From NCBI GenBank assembly GCA_013397935.1, contig VZRN01004246.1, positions 1 through 64,000 of the forward strand: DNA of 64,000 nt, written 5' to 3'. Of the stretch, positions 37,341 to 49,612 are shown piece by piece. Numbering within the stretch: position 1 is the first letter of the stretch; each line of letters starts with the position of its first letter. Below the pieces are notes generated by a model. The model worked only from the letters and a program-made list of their open reading frames with translations. It was not told the origin of the DNA and did no database searches. Source of the stretch: Dasyornis broadbenti. Taxonomy: Eukaryota; Chordata; Aves; Passeriformes; Dasyornithidae. The position numbers and the translations under genes are program-made.

Positions 37341-39569
37341 CCTCACAGAGAAAGACCCTACCTGGTTTTACCGGTTTAACTGGGTTAGTTCTAGTGTGCT
37401 GGGGTTGCACTGACTGCAGCTGTGCATGTGTGTGTTCTAACACAGCCTAGCATGGCATGCTACCCTCCACCCCCAGCAGGCATGGGGGCCCATGCACCCC
37501 GCCAAAGTGGTGCAGAGGAAAACAACCCTTTTTGAGGTCCCCAAAGCACTGGTGGGGAACTGGGGACAGTGTACAGAGCATCACCCCTGCAGTGCCCAAG
37601 GTGGGCAAAGTATTGCCTCGGCTGCTGCTGGCAGTCCTGGGGATTGTGTGTGGCCCTGGAGGTGGTGGGGGACATGCTTGTCTCTGGGATCCACTGCTGG
37701 GCTTTGTCAGGGCACCCAGGGAGGGTATCAGCACCATTTAGGGGACAGGGATGGGTCTCCCACCTCACGGGCTCGTGTTCGTGCAACAATGATGGAAGTC
37801 ACCAGTGCTGAAGAGTTGGGGTGATTCCAGGTCCCTGGGCAGATGGATGTACTCACACTGTGCCATGGTTCCTCAGAGCAGGGCATGGTGCTTCTGCAGG
37901 CCTGCCAGGAGCAGAGGGGTTAGCAAGGCACTGCTCCCAACCCCACAGGGAATCGAGGAGAGGAGAATTCCTGCTGCTTTGAGCAGAGGAGAGGGTTTGC
38001 AGCACAGGGCCAGGGATGCTCCCCTAGCTCAGGAGCAGGAGTACAGAGTGATGCCATCTCTGGGGCATTAGAGCATTGCTTTTTGCAGGTGGGTGACTCT
38101 GTCAGGGCCTGGCACAGGACAGGCAGAGCTGCCAAGTGCTCTTGGGTTATTTGCCATATCTCTATTGCAGCAATGCTGCCCCTGACCACCCTGGGAAGAG
38201 GTTAGGAGGCACCCCAGCTTTCTGTGCTCTGTGGAGGCATCCCACATCTCCATGCTGCCATCTGCAGCCCTGAGGCACAGTGTCATCTGCTTCTGTCCCT
38301 GTCCTCACCATCCCAGCTCTGTGTGCGGCCCATTTGCTTTGAAGAGCAACTTCAAATGAAGCAAAACAGCAAAACACCGAGAAAACAAAACCCACTGTCT
38401 TTCAAAGCACCAAGCACAATGGAAAGTTGGCTTCTTCCAGGAATCTGTGCAGGGCTTTGCCAGGCCATGGCAGGGCAAGGCACAGAGCAGCTGTGCCAAG
38501 GGAACTGTCCCACCCTATGTGTACGTTGGTGCCAGTGCACACAGCCATGATTTTGAGGGATGTGTTGGCTTCCATCACTTCAGTTTGCATGCAGGAAGGG
38601 GCTTGTGTCAGGATTTCTCCCCACCACTGCCTAAAAACTTTTGCATGAGCTCAAATGGTGCCCAGCAGTACAGCAGGATCAGGGAGGGACGGAGAGCAAC
38701 ACCTTGCATTTCTGGCTCACATCCACAAGTGCCACAGGCTGCCTGCTCACCCTGGCCATGACAGTGACGAGAGCATCCTGTGCTGAGGGAGCAGGGTCTG
38801 GTACTTCCTGCTGGGACCAAGCCAGGCCCCCAGGCTGAACTGGGTCCCTCTACCCTGGCCCTGGCTTTGGGATATCACCCAGCCCCGGGCTGGCGACAGC
38901 GGTCTCTCTGGCCAGGATTAGCATGCAAAGAGGAAGAAAAGCTCTGATTGTTCCCTCTGCCCCAGCTTGGCTGCAGGACCACTGTGCCGGGACTCTGTGT
39001 CCCCAGAATGTGTCACTGCTGGTGCAAGCATCAAGGGATGTTTGCTCTGCTTTTGTGCCCAGCTCTGGGGGTGTGGAGCCACCAAGGAAGGTGGCCTGGC
39101 CACTCACATGCATGTGTTCTTTTATGCGCCTGTTTTTCCCTTGGCCAGGGAGTTTGGTGGCAGAAAATGAGGGGATCTTTTCTGGGCCGGCTGTCTTGCA
39201 GCACCTGGCCCCCTGCCCTGCTGCTACCCCTGGGGCAAACAAGGGCTCTGGGTCTTCTCTGGCTCTGTGGCTCTTTTCCCTTTTGTTTGTGGCCTTTGGG
39301 CAGGCAAGGAAGGGCTTACCCTGCTGCTTCTCTCGGCAGTGATGCTCTGTCAGGGATAGGTTTTGGCAGTGCTCATGTGGGTCGTTGTCTGAGCCAGAGT
39401 CTGTCTGGAGGGGTTCAGTGCTGCCTTCCCACACTGTGCTGGCAGGAGTTCCCCTCTGAGGCAGGGGAGCTCATGGGGTGCTGGGATGAGGATGGGGAGC
39501 TCTGGGAGGACCCTGGGACAAAGGGTGATGAAGGGTGGAGGATGTGGGCTGACCCTCAGGATGAGCAGT
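37341..39569. other. Non-coding stretch, nothing recognised
   Basis: Open frames occur on both strands without family resemblance. No transposon or RNA gene was recognised. Confidence 0.45.
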
Positions 39570-39632
39570 GTTAGGGTTAGGTTTAGCGTTAGAGTTAGGA
39601 ACCACCGGGGTTAGGGTCTAGGTTAGTGGTCG
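39570..39632 (+). repeat. Short degenerate interstitial telomeric tract
   Basis: GTTAGGGTTAGGTTTAGCG is followed by TTAGAGTTAGG and, after a gap, GGTTAGGGTCTAGGTTAG. Several TTAGGG or one-off units are in register, consistent with an old telomere-like repeat inside the chromosome. It is too short and diverged to be an assembly end. Confidence 0.7.
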
Positions 39633-39784
39633 ATAACTAGACTTAACCACTAGAGTCACTACGGAGACTTGTTGGATACCCCCTGCAGTGTTTGAATGAA
39701 AAGCCAGGGTGGCCAGAAGAAGAAATTATTTTATTTTAAAGCTGTTTTTCTCTCTGTATATTAACACACTCTCCCTTCTTCCTG

Positions 39785-39799
39785 ACACACACACACACA
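39785..39799. repeat. (AC)n microsatellite
   Basis: A short AC run followed by C/T-rich low-complexity sequence (CTCCCTCCCTCCC). Confidence 0.85.
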
Positions 39800-40539
39800 T
39801 ACACCCACTCCCCCTCCCTCCCTCCCGCACCGCCCAGAACTATTCCTTCACTCTGGCCCACATGGTTTGTGGAGTTATTTTTGGTTGCTGCATTTAATAC
39901 AAAATGCACTCATTTTTGTCTTCTTTTTTTTTTCCATCACCAAAATATTTTACTTTCAGGCCAAATGTTCCCAGTTACTTACCAGCATAGTTTTGGCAGG
40001 GACCTTTTAACTGATATTTCTTGGGAACATTACTGGGGTGGTTTGGTAGGAAAAGCTTATGACAGTCTCATGAAATTATTTACGTTTGGGGCTTGTGTTT
40101 GAGGCTGCCTGGCATGTTCAGAACAGGGTTGATGTGGGGTGCCACATGCCTTCCCCCCTGCAGCAGATCGCCTTGTAGCTCTTGTTTCCTTCTCCAGGCG
40201 GTTTGGTCTGTGGCCATGGGCAGTCAACCACAGGAGGGGAACCAGCTGCTGCTCTGGGGTGCCTTTTCTGGGCTGGAGCATCCCTCCCTCCCTCCAGTCT
40301 CTCAGCTGTTGAACCCAGGGGGACACAGATTTATGCCTACAGATTTATGCCTGCTGTTGGGACTGGCACGGAGCTCACTGCCTTACATGCCCTGAACCCC
40401 GGCCTGCAGTAGGGAGCAGAGCCCAACAGTGTGGATGTAAATAAACAGCTCTGTCCATTCGTGAGGGGTGGGCAGGAGAGTCTTCTAGGGAGAAATGCTT
40501 CATTTCTGACTGATAGAGGCAGTTTGGCACTGCTGATAG

Positions 40540-40862
40540 GGACAGTGTCATGCGGTCCAGGATGGATGCCCTGGGGTGATGCTGGCTGGCACAGACAGGG
40601 TGACGTGGCTGGGATGGACAGGATGACACTGGCTGATATGTCCTGCTGATGCAGGACTGTGCAGGCTGGACCAGATGCTTTAGGGCAGTGCTGGCTGGCA
40701 CAGACGCGGCGCTGGCTGGGCTGGACACCCCAGAGCACTACTGGCTGTGCTGGACAGGGTGATGGTGCTGGGGCAGGACAGGGCAGTGCTGGCTGTGTTG
40801 GCCAGGGTGACACTAGCTGATGTGTGCACAGTAGGGTAGGCTGGGATGGAAAGGGTGATGCC
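40540..40862 (+). repeat. Degenerate minisatellite, units 21-33 bp
   Basis: About ten units start with GGCTGG or GGCTGTG and carry GGACAGGGTGAT or GGGCAGTGCT. Units vary between 21 and 33 bp and are well diverged. The array lies 0.7 kb upstream of the IL11RA start codon, in the inferred first intron. No open reading frame of interest runs through it. Confidence 0.8.
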
Positions 40863-41552
40863 ACCAGGGAGACTCCAGTCTGTGGCAGGGATTGACCCAT
40901 GAAGAGCTGGGTGCACATCCCTGGTCCTGCATCCCTTGCCCCTCTCACCCCAGACCCGCTGGTGATCTCTCAGTGGGAGGAAGGGTTTTCAGGGCCATTC
41001 TCCCACAAATGGAGACCTACATGGACCAACCTCACGCTGGGTGCAGGCATGGGCAGTGATGTGAGACTTGGTACAACCTGAGCTGTCACAGTCCTCTTCT
41101 CCCTGGCTGTCTGAGCCGGTTTAGATCTGATTGCTGTCACCAGCCATGTAAATACAGGCCAGAATTTCTCCTTGGTCCCTTCCCACCCCAGGTCTCTGGA
41201 CCACCCCGGAGCTAGGAGCCAGCCAAGGCTCCCAGCACAAGACTGCAATGGCAAAGAACCCTTAATCTTGCCAGTGCACACAGCCCCAAGCTCTTGGTCA
41301 GTGTTTGCCCTCTGCATCTCTGTTCCAGGCATGGATGGGACTGCTCAGCAGCCAGGAACTAGCTGTGACTGCGGCACAGACACTGCCAGACGTCCCAGCT
41401 GGTGTTCCAGGATTTGGTCCCTCTGCTGTCCACAGCAGGATGGGATGAGAGGGAGATACAGGATCCATGGCCTTGCAGGAATGCTGTGGACTGTGCCAGC
41501 TTCACAATTGCAGAGAATAACATCCTCTCCTCCCCTTCTCTGCCTCCTCCAG
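40863..41552 (+). other. Sequence immediately upstream of IL11RA coding exon
   Basis: No coding exon was seen. The last bases are pyrimidine-rich (TCTCCTCCCCTTCTCTGCC) and end CTCCAG directly before the ATG at 41,553. That makes a strong splice acceptor, which argues that this stretch is the 3' end of an intron and not a promoter. Confidence 0.65.
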
Positions 41553-44500
41553 ATGCGCAGTTCCATCCCAGGCCTGGGCAGGGTGATGGTGTTCCTCACA
41601 GCAGCCCTGGCGTCAGCCTCCCTTGCCATCCCTGAAGACTGGGGAGAGGAAGGTGAGCTCCCACGCAGCCCGCCATGTCCCAGGCATGAGGACCCTGAGG
41701 GCACCCCATTCCCACCAGGCAGGAACAGATCTACCAGGGCTACAAGAAATACATCCCTACTGTGATGGCCAGCCTCTGGCCAATGCTTCCCTGTATCTGG
41801 TCATTGCCCAGCGCCAAGAGGGACCAGTCCTTATGAGTCCCCCGTGGTGGTACCTGTGTGAAGCAAGACTGCACAGCCAGTGCCCACTGTGGGGTACAGC
41901 CCTAGGGGCTGCCCATCTGCACTCCCAGCCCTGGCATGGGGTGGCACCGAGTGCCAACACCCGTCTGGGGATGTGTGTCTCTCCAGGTGTGCAGTATGGA
42001 CAGCTGGGGACAGACGTGGCCCTGTCATGCCCTGGTGCCCATGCTGGGTAAGTGTTTTCCGTGCACACCAAGGGATTTATCCAGTGGGATGGTTAACAGG
42101 GTGGCCCTGGGGTGACCTGCCATCCCTGTCCTCTAATGCAGCCTGCCTGGTCTCTCCTCCTCAGCTCGCCAGTGCAATGGAGAAGAGCAGGTGCCACGGC
42201 GCTGCCAGAGGGCACAGCCATCCAGCAGGGATCCCTGGTGCTGCCAAGTGCCAGCTTGACCTCCGTGGGGACATACAGCTGCCATGGCGAGGACGGTGAC
42301 CTCCTGCACACTGTGTCCCTGCGTCTGGGGCGTGAGTAGCGTGTCTGTGAGCTGGGCTATTATAGGGGAGTGCGGTGTTTGCACCCCTGCCAGGGACTTG
42401 CCAAAAGGGGGTCTTTGTGTTGACTGAGGCATCCCTGTGTGCTGGATGGGCTGTGGGGTGGGGTCCCCTCACTGACTGTTGCTTCCCCTGGACCCCAGAC
42501 CTGCCTGGAGTCCCCTTTGTGTCCTGCAGAGCATCTGACTATGAGAATTTCTCTTGCTCCTGGACTTCCAGTGTGGAGACCTTCCTCCCCACCAGATACA
42601 TCACCACATACAGGTGAAATATCTCCACAAGGCATGGATTGGGGGTGTTGTGGTGTGAGCTCTGAGTCACCACCAAGGATAACCACCAAATCCAGCTGGA
42701 CATCCCACACGGGCCCTGGGTTCACCTCCTGCCCCAAGGACCGTGCTGCACCCCAGAGCAGGTCCTGTTTTGGGGTGAGAAGAGCACCAAGCATTTGCTT
42801 GCTCTAAGTGGGGGCTTCAGCAGCATTGTGGGTCTGGCACAGGCAGGCTTCCTCCCTGCTGACAGCTCTGCCAGCACCAGAGGGGAAATAAAAGAGAAGC
42901 AGGTCATCTGCAAGCCTCCCCACTCTGGCATGCTTTGGGATGAAAGGAGCCCTGACAGCATCGCTGCATCTAATTATCCCTGCAAGCCAAATTAGCGGGC
43001 GGCTTTGAAGTCTAACGGAGCTCATAAAGCACAGCCCTGCTGAAAGCTGCAGGAGTCGAGGGCTTGGTGAGGAGGGGACTGAGTCGAGCATCAGGGGCTC
43101 CAAAGGGAAGGGGGGAGTGGAAGCAAGGGATTTGGGGGGCTGTAGGGGGAGGGTGAATCCAGGCCCTAGGGAGCTGTTTTTATCAGCGTCTCTGCATCTT
43201 TTCCACTCTGTGATGAAACCCCAGGCAGGGAAGAGGGTCCCATTTCTTTTCCCTTGGACCCCCAGCTCCAGCTGCCAGGCTGTTCACTGGAAGAGCCAGA
43301 CATGGTTTTAGCTCTGTCCCGCATGCTGTCACACGTGTATGTCAACATGGGAGTGTGGGGCTGCTCTGCAGTGTGGACCCCTGTCCCTCCTCTGGGTCAT
43401 GGCAGGGTTCACTTTGTTCTGCCCCCTCTTTCTTATCATCTGCTTTCCCATCTGTCTCCCTGGCAGGAAGAAATCGCTGACAGGCGAAGAAAAGCGAAGG
43501 TAGGACTGACTCCCACCCTGGTCCAGCTCCCTAGGGACTGGGCCCCATCCCAAAGGCTCTGCTGCTGCCTTCAGCAGGGACCCCAAAGCGAGAGCTGGGG
43601 GTGCCCATCAGGGAGCCAGCTACCTAAACTTGGGAGTCTGGGAGAAGGGTTTGCCTCAGGGAGGGACCTTCCCAGGGGGAGTGTGGAGCTGGGATGAGGG
43701 TCCCTTCTGTCATGCTCAAAGGGACAAGCCAGACTCTGGAAAGGTGAGTGCAGCTGAGCCAGAGGGGCTGCCTCCTCCACCAGGGTCTTCCATGGCACCT
43801 CCTTGGCAGCATTTGGAAACTGCAAGGTGGACATGTCACCACCCTGCCTCTCTGTCTGCAGGAACAAGAACGGGCACGTGGGGTTGTGTCTGCAGGATCC
43901 GTCCCGCCCTGGCACCTGCACCGTCCACAGGTCAGAGTTCTGGAGCTCCTACCGCCTCAACATCACTGAGGTGAACCCCCTGGGCTTCAACTACCGCCTC
44001 CTTGACGTCACCATGCAGGCCATCAGTGAGTCCCCATCCGCCCATCTGTCTGTCCCACTGTCCATCCCTGGGCAGTTATCTGTGGGAGTCAGCAGGGAAC
44101 CCAACACCAACACCCCTGTGCACAGCAGTGCAGGGTGACAAGGACATCCTGTCCTCTCCCACACAGTTAAGCCGGACCCTCCGGAGGGCTTGGTGGTGGA
44201 GCCTGTACCCCTGGCTCCGCGGCGGCTCCACGTGAGCTGGAAATACCCTTCCTCCTGGCCCAAGGAACCCCACTTCCAGCTAAGGTTTCGGCTCCAGTAC
44301 CGACCCGTCATCCACCGTTCCTGGTCTGTGGTAAGTGTGCAAGGAAAGGCAGGGCCAGCATCGGAGTGGGCTGTGCATGGGGCCAGGGAGGGCAGTGAGG
44401 GATGCTCCCCCCTACCACACAGCTCCCCTCTGCCTGGCACAGGTGGAGACTGTGAATCTCTCTGAGGTTATCACGGATGCCTTCGCCGGGCTGGAGCATG

Positions 44501-46235
44501 TGGTCCGAGTCAGTGCCAAGGATTTCCTGGATGCAGGGAATTGGAGTGAGTGGAGTGCTGAGGCACGGGCAACACCAGTTAGAGGTGAGAGGGGAACAGG
44601 CTGCAGCCCCCAGCAGCCTACCACGTTGTGTCATCCGTCCCCAAAGTTTCTCCAGCACCCTGAACTGCCCCTCTTCAGTCCCTTCCCCATGGCAGCCATT
44701 CCCCCAAACATCAACCAGAACGAGTCTCATCTCCTGGACCACTGAAAGCTGGGAGGCAGAGCTGCAGGAGGACAAAATATCTCCCAGCCCATGTCATCTG
44801 CTGCTGTGCTGATGCCATTTGGGGATTGCCCCCCACAGGCTGGGATAGAGCTGGGCTCCCAGAGCACCATTAGTACTTCAGAGACACCCTTGGGCTTGTG
44901 GGACTTCTGGGGCACAAGGATTCCCTGCTTGCTCCTCTCTGTGGGTCCCTGGGGTGCTGCACGTGCTTTTGGTGAGTGTTTCCATCCCTTCTGTCCTTCC
45001 AGACCTGGCCTCCACAGCAAGTGAAGAAACCACTACAGATGCCAGACTGGAGAGCCTGGCTGAGGAGCCCTCCCAGGCTCCCAACCCTGAGCCCATCAGT
45101 GAGTGGAGCTGGGGCTGGTGGGCAGGAGTGCCATGTGTGTGACTGAGAGCAATGGGAAGGGTCTCTTGCCCCATGCCTGTGTGTGGCTGGGCTGCTGGAG
45201 TGTCCAGGAGCTTGCCATAGGGTCCCCCAGGTGCTGGGGACTGTGGCATCCCTTGGCTGTGACAGTCTCTCTGTCCCAGATCGCAGTGACCCCTTGGAGA
45301 AGGTGGCCGTCCTGGTGTCCCTTGGGATCTTTGCCTTCTTCGTCCTGGCTGCTGTTCTCATCATCACCATCCTCATCTGGTGGGTTGGGTTTTGAGAAGG
45401 AGAAGCTGTACGATTGCTGTCACCATCCCATCCTGAACCCTCAGAAGGGATTGCCCTGTGATCCCCCAGCCCTACTCTGGAGATCCTTCCAAAACAGACT
45501 TGATGCCCTGTAGGGGAGTTTATGCTCCCCTTGCCCCTGTGCCACACCAGCACACCCAGTACTGTGCAGCGTGCCTGGGGTCTTTCTAATGAGCCCAAAT
45601 CCAAGGGACCTTTCTCTGAATCCCCTCAAGATGCTGCTGCTGCTGCTGCTGCTAATATCCCCCCAAAGGCGCTTGGGTTGCTGGGTATTCTCATACTCCA
45701 GAGTTAGCACAGACACCCCTCCATATGTTTTTGCCCCCTGGGAGCCTTGTCCCTGGCTCCTCTCTCATCTTGCCACCATGAGGTCTCCACAAAATGCGCT
45801 GGCTCTGCTGTCAGTCCCTGTTCCCATCCCAGTCCTACTCTATCTTGTGACCAGTTCCTGCTGTAGCCCTGGAGCTCACCTATCGGAGAGGTTGAGCTGA
45901 GCTGAGCACAGCTGGACACAGCTGGATGGGAATGCAGAGCAGGATCACTGGGAATGTGGGCAATCTCAGTGTTTGGGGGATGCTGCTCAGGGTCTTCAGC
46001 CGCCATTGCTTTCATCCCCAGGCTCCGGGTGAGGAAACATGGCAAGGAGAAGACCAAACCCAATTTTTTGGTTGCCGCGACCCACTTGAAGGGACTACCA
46101 AGTGAGTCAGGGTGCAGGGGGGTTGGGAAGCGGGGGAATATGGGGCAGAAAGTGCGGAGTGTGGGGCAGGTCAGTGTCCCTAGTGTCTCCCTTGACTCGC
46201 TATCCTCTCTCTCGGCAGAAGCTCAGATCCTGTAG
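41553..46235 (+). CDS. IL11RA: Interleukin-11 receptor subunit alpha, 12 coding exons
   Basis: The alpha chain binds IL-11 at the plasma membrane, and gp130 then signals via JAK/STAT3. Coding exons: 41553-41652, 41987-42047, 42165-42331, 42499-42613, 43467-43499, 43862-44025, 44167-44330, 44443-44584, 45003-45098, 45280-45379, 46022-46101, 46219-46235. All introns are GT-AG and phases agree, giving 412 aa (human about 422). Residues 1-25 are a signal peptide (MRSSIPGLGRVMV...). An Ig domain (C48-C93) is followed by two fibronectin III domains. The first has the four class-I cytokine-receptor cysteines (C119, C129, C168, C178); the second ends in WSEWS (302-306; DNA 44,542-44,556). Then come a Glu/Pro-rich stalk, a membrane span (about 356-381) and a roughly 30-residue tail without kinase motif. 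Possible N-glycosylation sites: N126, N192, N273, N301, N348. Segments such as DYENFSC, TEVNPLG and ITDAFAGL mark it as IL11RA, not CNTFR. It appears intact. Confidence 0.97.
45632..45653 (+). repeat. (TGC)n trinucleotide run in an IL11RA intron
   Basis: About seven perfect TGC units lie in the intron between the transmembrane exon and the first cytoplasmic exon. Trinucleotide runs of this kind are often length-polymorphic. No effect on splicing is visible. Confidence 0.9.
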
Positions 46236-46745
46236 TGAGCCCTGGCCGATCCCTGCTCCCTGCACCCGCTTGCCCACGCGTGGGACTTGATGCCACTGCT
46301 GGCCCCCAAGGACCCCACGCTTCCTGGGTCACCCCACAGCTGTGGACATTGCCGGAGCCCCCAACACCCTGGGGTTGCAGGATGGATCCTAAGGAGAGAG
46401 GCTCTGCTCCCAGGAGCGTTGGACTGCCTGAGCCCACCAGGAGCCAGCTGGAGTCACTTCAGGCTCAGGGTGACAGGCTAGCTCCACCTCTGAGCGCTGC
46501 TAGACAAATGGGGATAAGACACTGAGCCAGCCCCACTTCACTGATAGTGTTGAGGGGACCATGGGTGTAGGCTTCTGAGGGTGCCAGGCATCAGTGCCAG
46601 ACCAAAGGCTGCTGATCCCTGCCTGTCACCCCCCACCAGCCTCCAGCAGGCAGAAGAGAACACCCCCTACCCATTCCCTCTGCCCCAATCCCCCGTGCTG
46701 TGGCTGGACGGAGCAGTGATGCCAATAAAGGGGATATGCCAATGC
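46236..46745 (+). other. IL11RA: IL11RA 3' UTR
   Basis: The stop codon TAG ends at 46,235. The following 0.5 kb has no competing exon and runs to the first AATAAA, at 46,724-46,729. Cleavage would be expected about 15-25 bp downstream. The boundary is an estimate. Confidence 0.65.
46724..46729 (+). terminator. Candidate IL11RA poly(A) signal
   Basis: This canonical AATAAA is the first after the IL11RA stop codon, about 490 bp downstream. The next AATAAA on this strand is near 48,353 and could be an alternative distal signal. Confidence 0.6.
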
Positions 46746-49496
46746 TATCATTGGCACTGTCCAGGCAAAACCCCTTTGCAGATGATGCTGGGCCAAGGGA
46801 GGGGTGAGCACCAGCTCGGGAACGGGCGTTGTAGGAGGTGCACAGGCAGCAGGGCTGCTCCCCAAACTGTCCAGCCCTCTCCGCAGGTGCCTGGAGGGGC
46901 TGAGAGAGACCCACGCTGAGGCTAAGTGCCAGAAGAGGATGCAGGCAGGCAGCTGCATGGGACATCTCCCCTGCCCTTCCCAGCGCAGCAGCAGGGGCAG
47001 GACCCTCTGCACAGCCCCCCTCACTCTACACGTGGCCCCCTTGCTGCACCTCAACCCGGTCCCTCTAATGGCTTCCATGTGTTGGCACCTCCCAACCCGG
47101 TGCTCAGTGCCAGCCGCCCAACGAGATCCAGATGGAGCTGGGTGGAAATTCAGACATGCATGGAGCACGGGGAGCAGAGCCAGTGCAGGGTGGGGACGCA
47201 CCCAGCTCCTGGGGCTGCCCATGAACCCACAATGCAGAAGGAGCCTGGACAGGGACACCCACAAAGTGTCCTTGTGGGAGCTGGGTTGGAGGGGACGGGG
47301 GCAGACTGCACCCTTTGCAATGTGTTGGGTGCCCACAGGCTCCTTGCTGCCCCCACTGGTTGTGGGGTCATGAGGGCTGTCTACGCTTGGCTTTCTAGGG
47401 TTCCAGCCCCTCACTGTCCCTCATGAGAGTCACCCTGAGTGAGAAAGATGTGGGCCAGCCCTCTATCTACAGTGTGCTACCCTCAGGTGTGGCACTATCC
47501 TTGGACCAGAGCAGGGCTGTCCACAGGGCAGGTAAGGCAGGTCACCAAGCTGGGGAGATGTGCCCGGACTTCAAGGTTCAGCAGCCACATCCCCTCTCCC
47601 AGGTGCATCCCAGAGCTTGACAGCTCCAGCTGTATCACACTGCAGTCACCTGCTGGGCTCCAACATCCAACCCAGCCAACACACATTCTGCTGTGTCACA
47701 CCATCACCCTTGTTGTGGTCACCCTTGTCTCTTCTCAGTCCCCAGAATGGCATGGGCAGCCTTTACCACTTGGAAACCTACTCTTATCACCACCAGATCC
47801 TGCTCTTCTGCCCCTATGGAGGGGATCAAAGCAGTAGTTGTCCAGAGATGCTATGGAACACAGGTGATGTACATCCCATAGCTCCAGCTCCAGGGTTTGC
47901 AACTCAGTAATTTCCCAGCATCTGGTGCTCATTTAGAGGCTGAGGCCTGATCAAGTTGTAGCAGCACAGCAGCCAAAAAATGGGAGAGCATGTGAGACAA
48001 CAGCTCTGGGCCCTGCATTCTGCCTGCTTATAAACTCCAGAAAGCCCAGGTGTGCTCCAAATAGAAGTGTTGCTGCTGGCTAGGGGATCCATAGCTCTGC
48101 TGTCCCCCACGTGCCAAGCCCTGTGTCCCCTTCTCTCTCTGATGTAAGGAGTCGGGACCTGCCATCCATTTGGCCGTTGGAGATACCAAGAGCAGGCGAG
48201 GGGTCTGCATACCACCACAAAATACTGCCTGCCTGCACTCTGACTGCCTGCTGGGATGCCCCATGGCTCAGCTCCCTGCCCCAGCTACCTGTAAATGTGA
48301 CACACGGGCCTTGGGGACCCAAAGGAAGCACCAAATTCTGTGCTTTAGGGAATAAAGATGCCTGGTGCTGGGTGCTGCCCTCCCAGTTGCCCAAGGGGAG
48401 GATGCAGTGGTGCTGGATGTGGGCAAACAGGGCTTTCCAACAGACCAGAGAAGATGCAAGGGGAGGGCTGGGGTGAGCAGCAATCTGGAATAAAGGAGAG
48501 GGATCCAGATGCCAAAATCAACTTTGCCTTCATGCTGCGGAGAAGAAAAACAGGAAGGGACCATGAGACCAGTCCCAGTGCCGGCACCTCCCTGTCCCAC
48601 TGTGGGGCCAGGGCACTTCCTCCAAGGCTTGGGCTCTCTGGTAGCTCGCACAACCACTGAGTGAGCAGGAGGCTTCCTGCTGCAGGCTGGAGCCCTGCCT
48701 GGATGCACTCTGCCCCGAGTAGGCAGAGGCACATTCAAACTTGCCTTTGCTGCCATGTCTCACCCTCCCCAGGGTGGATGCTGTGCCAAGATCGCCAGGG
48801 GAGCTGGCACAAGCCAGGCCTGGAGATGCTGAGGATGTGCCAAGTCAAAGCAGCCCATGGACTGCATCCACAAGGAGCAGGGATGGGTCCAGCTGCCTAG
48901 CATGGAACAGGGACCAGCCCAAGCCCAGCAGGAAAAAAGTGCAGGAGAACATGGCATGGGGCATACTTGGTGTAAAAAAATTTCCATCAGGCAATGCTAC
49001 ACACCAGGGAAGGTCCCCAGCACTGAGTTGCAGAGAGGTCCGTGTCCACTGTCTCCATCCAGCACAGGGCAGACAGATCATGTCTCAGGCAGGGGCTTGT
49101 TTGGGAAATCTATAGCCTTGGCAAAAGCCTTTGCAGCAGGGCACTGGTTGTGGGTGGTTGTGCAGCGCTGCCTGGGCTGTTTGACTGCCACCAGCCCTGC
49201 CAAATTTCTGAGCTAGCCCTCAGGACTAGCCTCCTCCTCCCCCTGCCTCACTGCCAGGATCAGCCTGCATTTTGCAGGGGAGGAGGCGAGTTGCACAGGA
49301 CTGTGAAGCAAAACAGTCTCAATTTACCTCTTATGGCTGCTTCTGCTTCCTTCTCCACCAAATCCTGAGCCAAGGAAAGAAGTAAAAGCAGCTTCAGCAG
49401 AATGTGGGAGACATAGACCATGAAACATACATCTATATGCGTCGTGAGATGATGTAGAGAGCAAAGGGTACATACACAGCGGTTCAGCAGGGAGGG
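46746..49496. other. Non-coding stretch downstream of IL11RA
   Basis: No exon or RNA gene was recognised. In mammals CC chemokine genes (CCL27, CCL19, CCL21) follow IL11RA, but I found no adjacent-cysteine chemokine exon here. AATAAA hexamers near 48,353 and 48,490 have no assigned gene. Confidence 0.5.
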
Positions 49497-49612
49497 AAGG
49501 ATGCATGGATTGAGGGAAGGAGATGTGCAGATGCATAGATGGATGCATGGATTGGTTGTCAGAGGGAGGAAGGGATAAATGGATTTATAGATGAATGTAT
49601 GGATAGGTAGTT
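49497..49612 (-). repeat. Degenerate (GGAT)n tetranucleotide tract
   Basis: Repeated GGAT, GATG and GATA units (ATGCATGGATTG, ATAGATGGATGCATGG, ATGTATGGATAGG) form an imperfect tetranucleotide microsatellite of about 115 bp. Confidence 0.75.

Noticed and set aside
46626..47426. 262-codon minus-strand and overlapping plus-strand frames downstream of IL11RA
   Set aside because: The frames overlap each other and the IL11RA 3' UTR. They show no domain, no chemokine cysteine pattern and no splice-site support.
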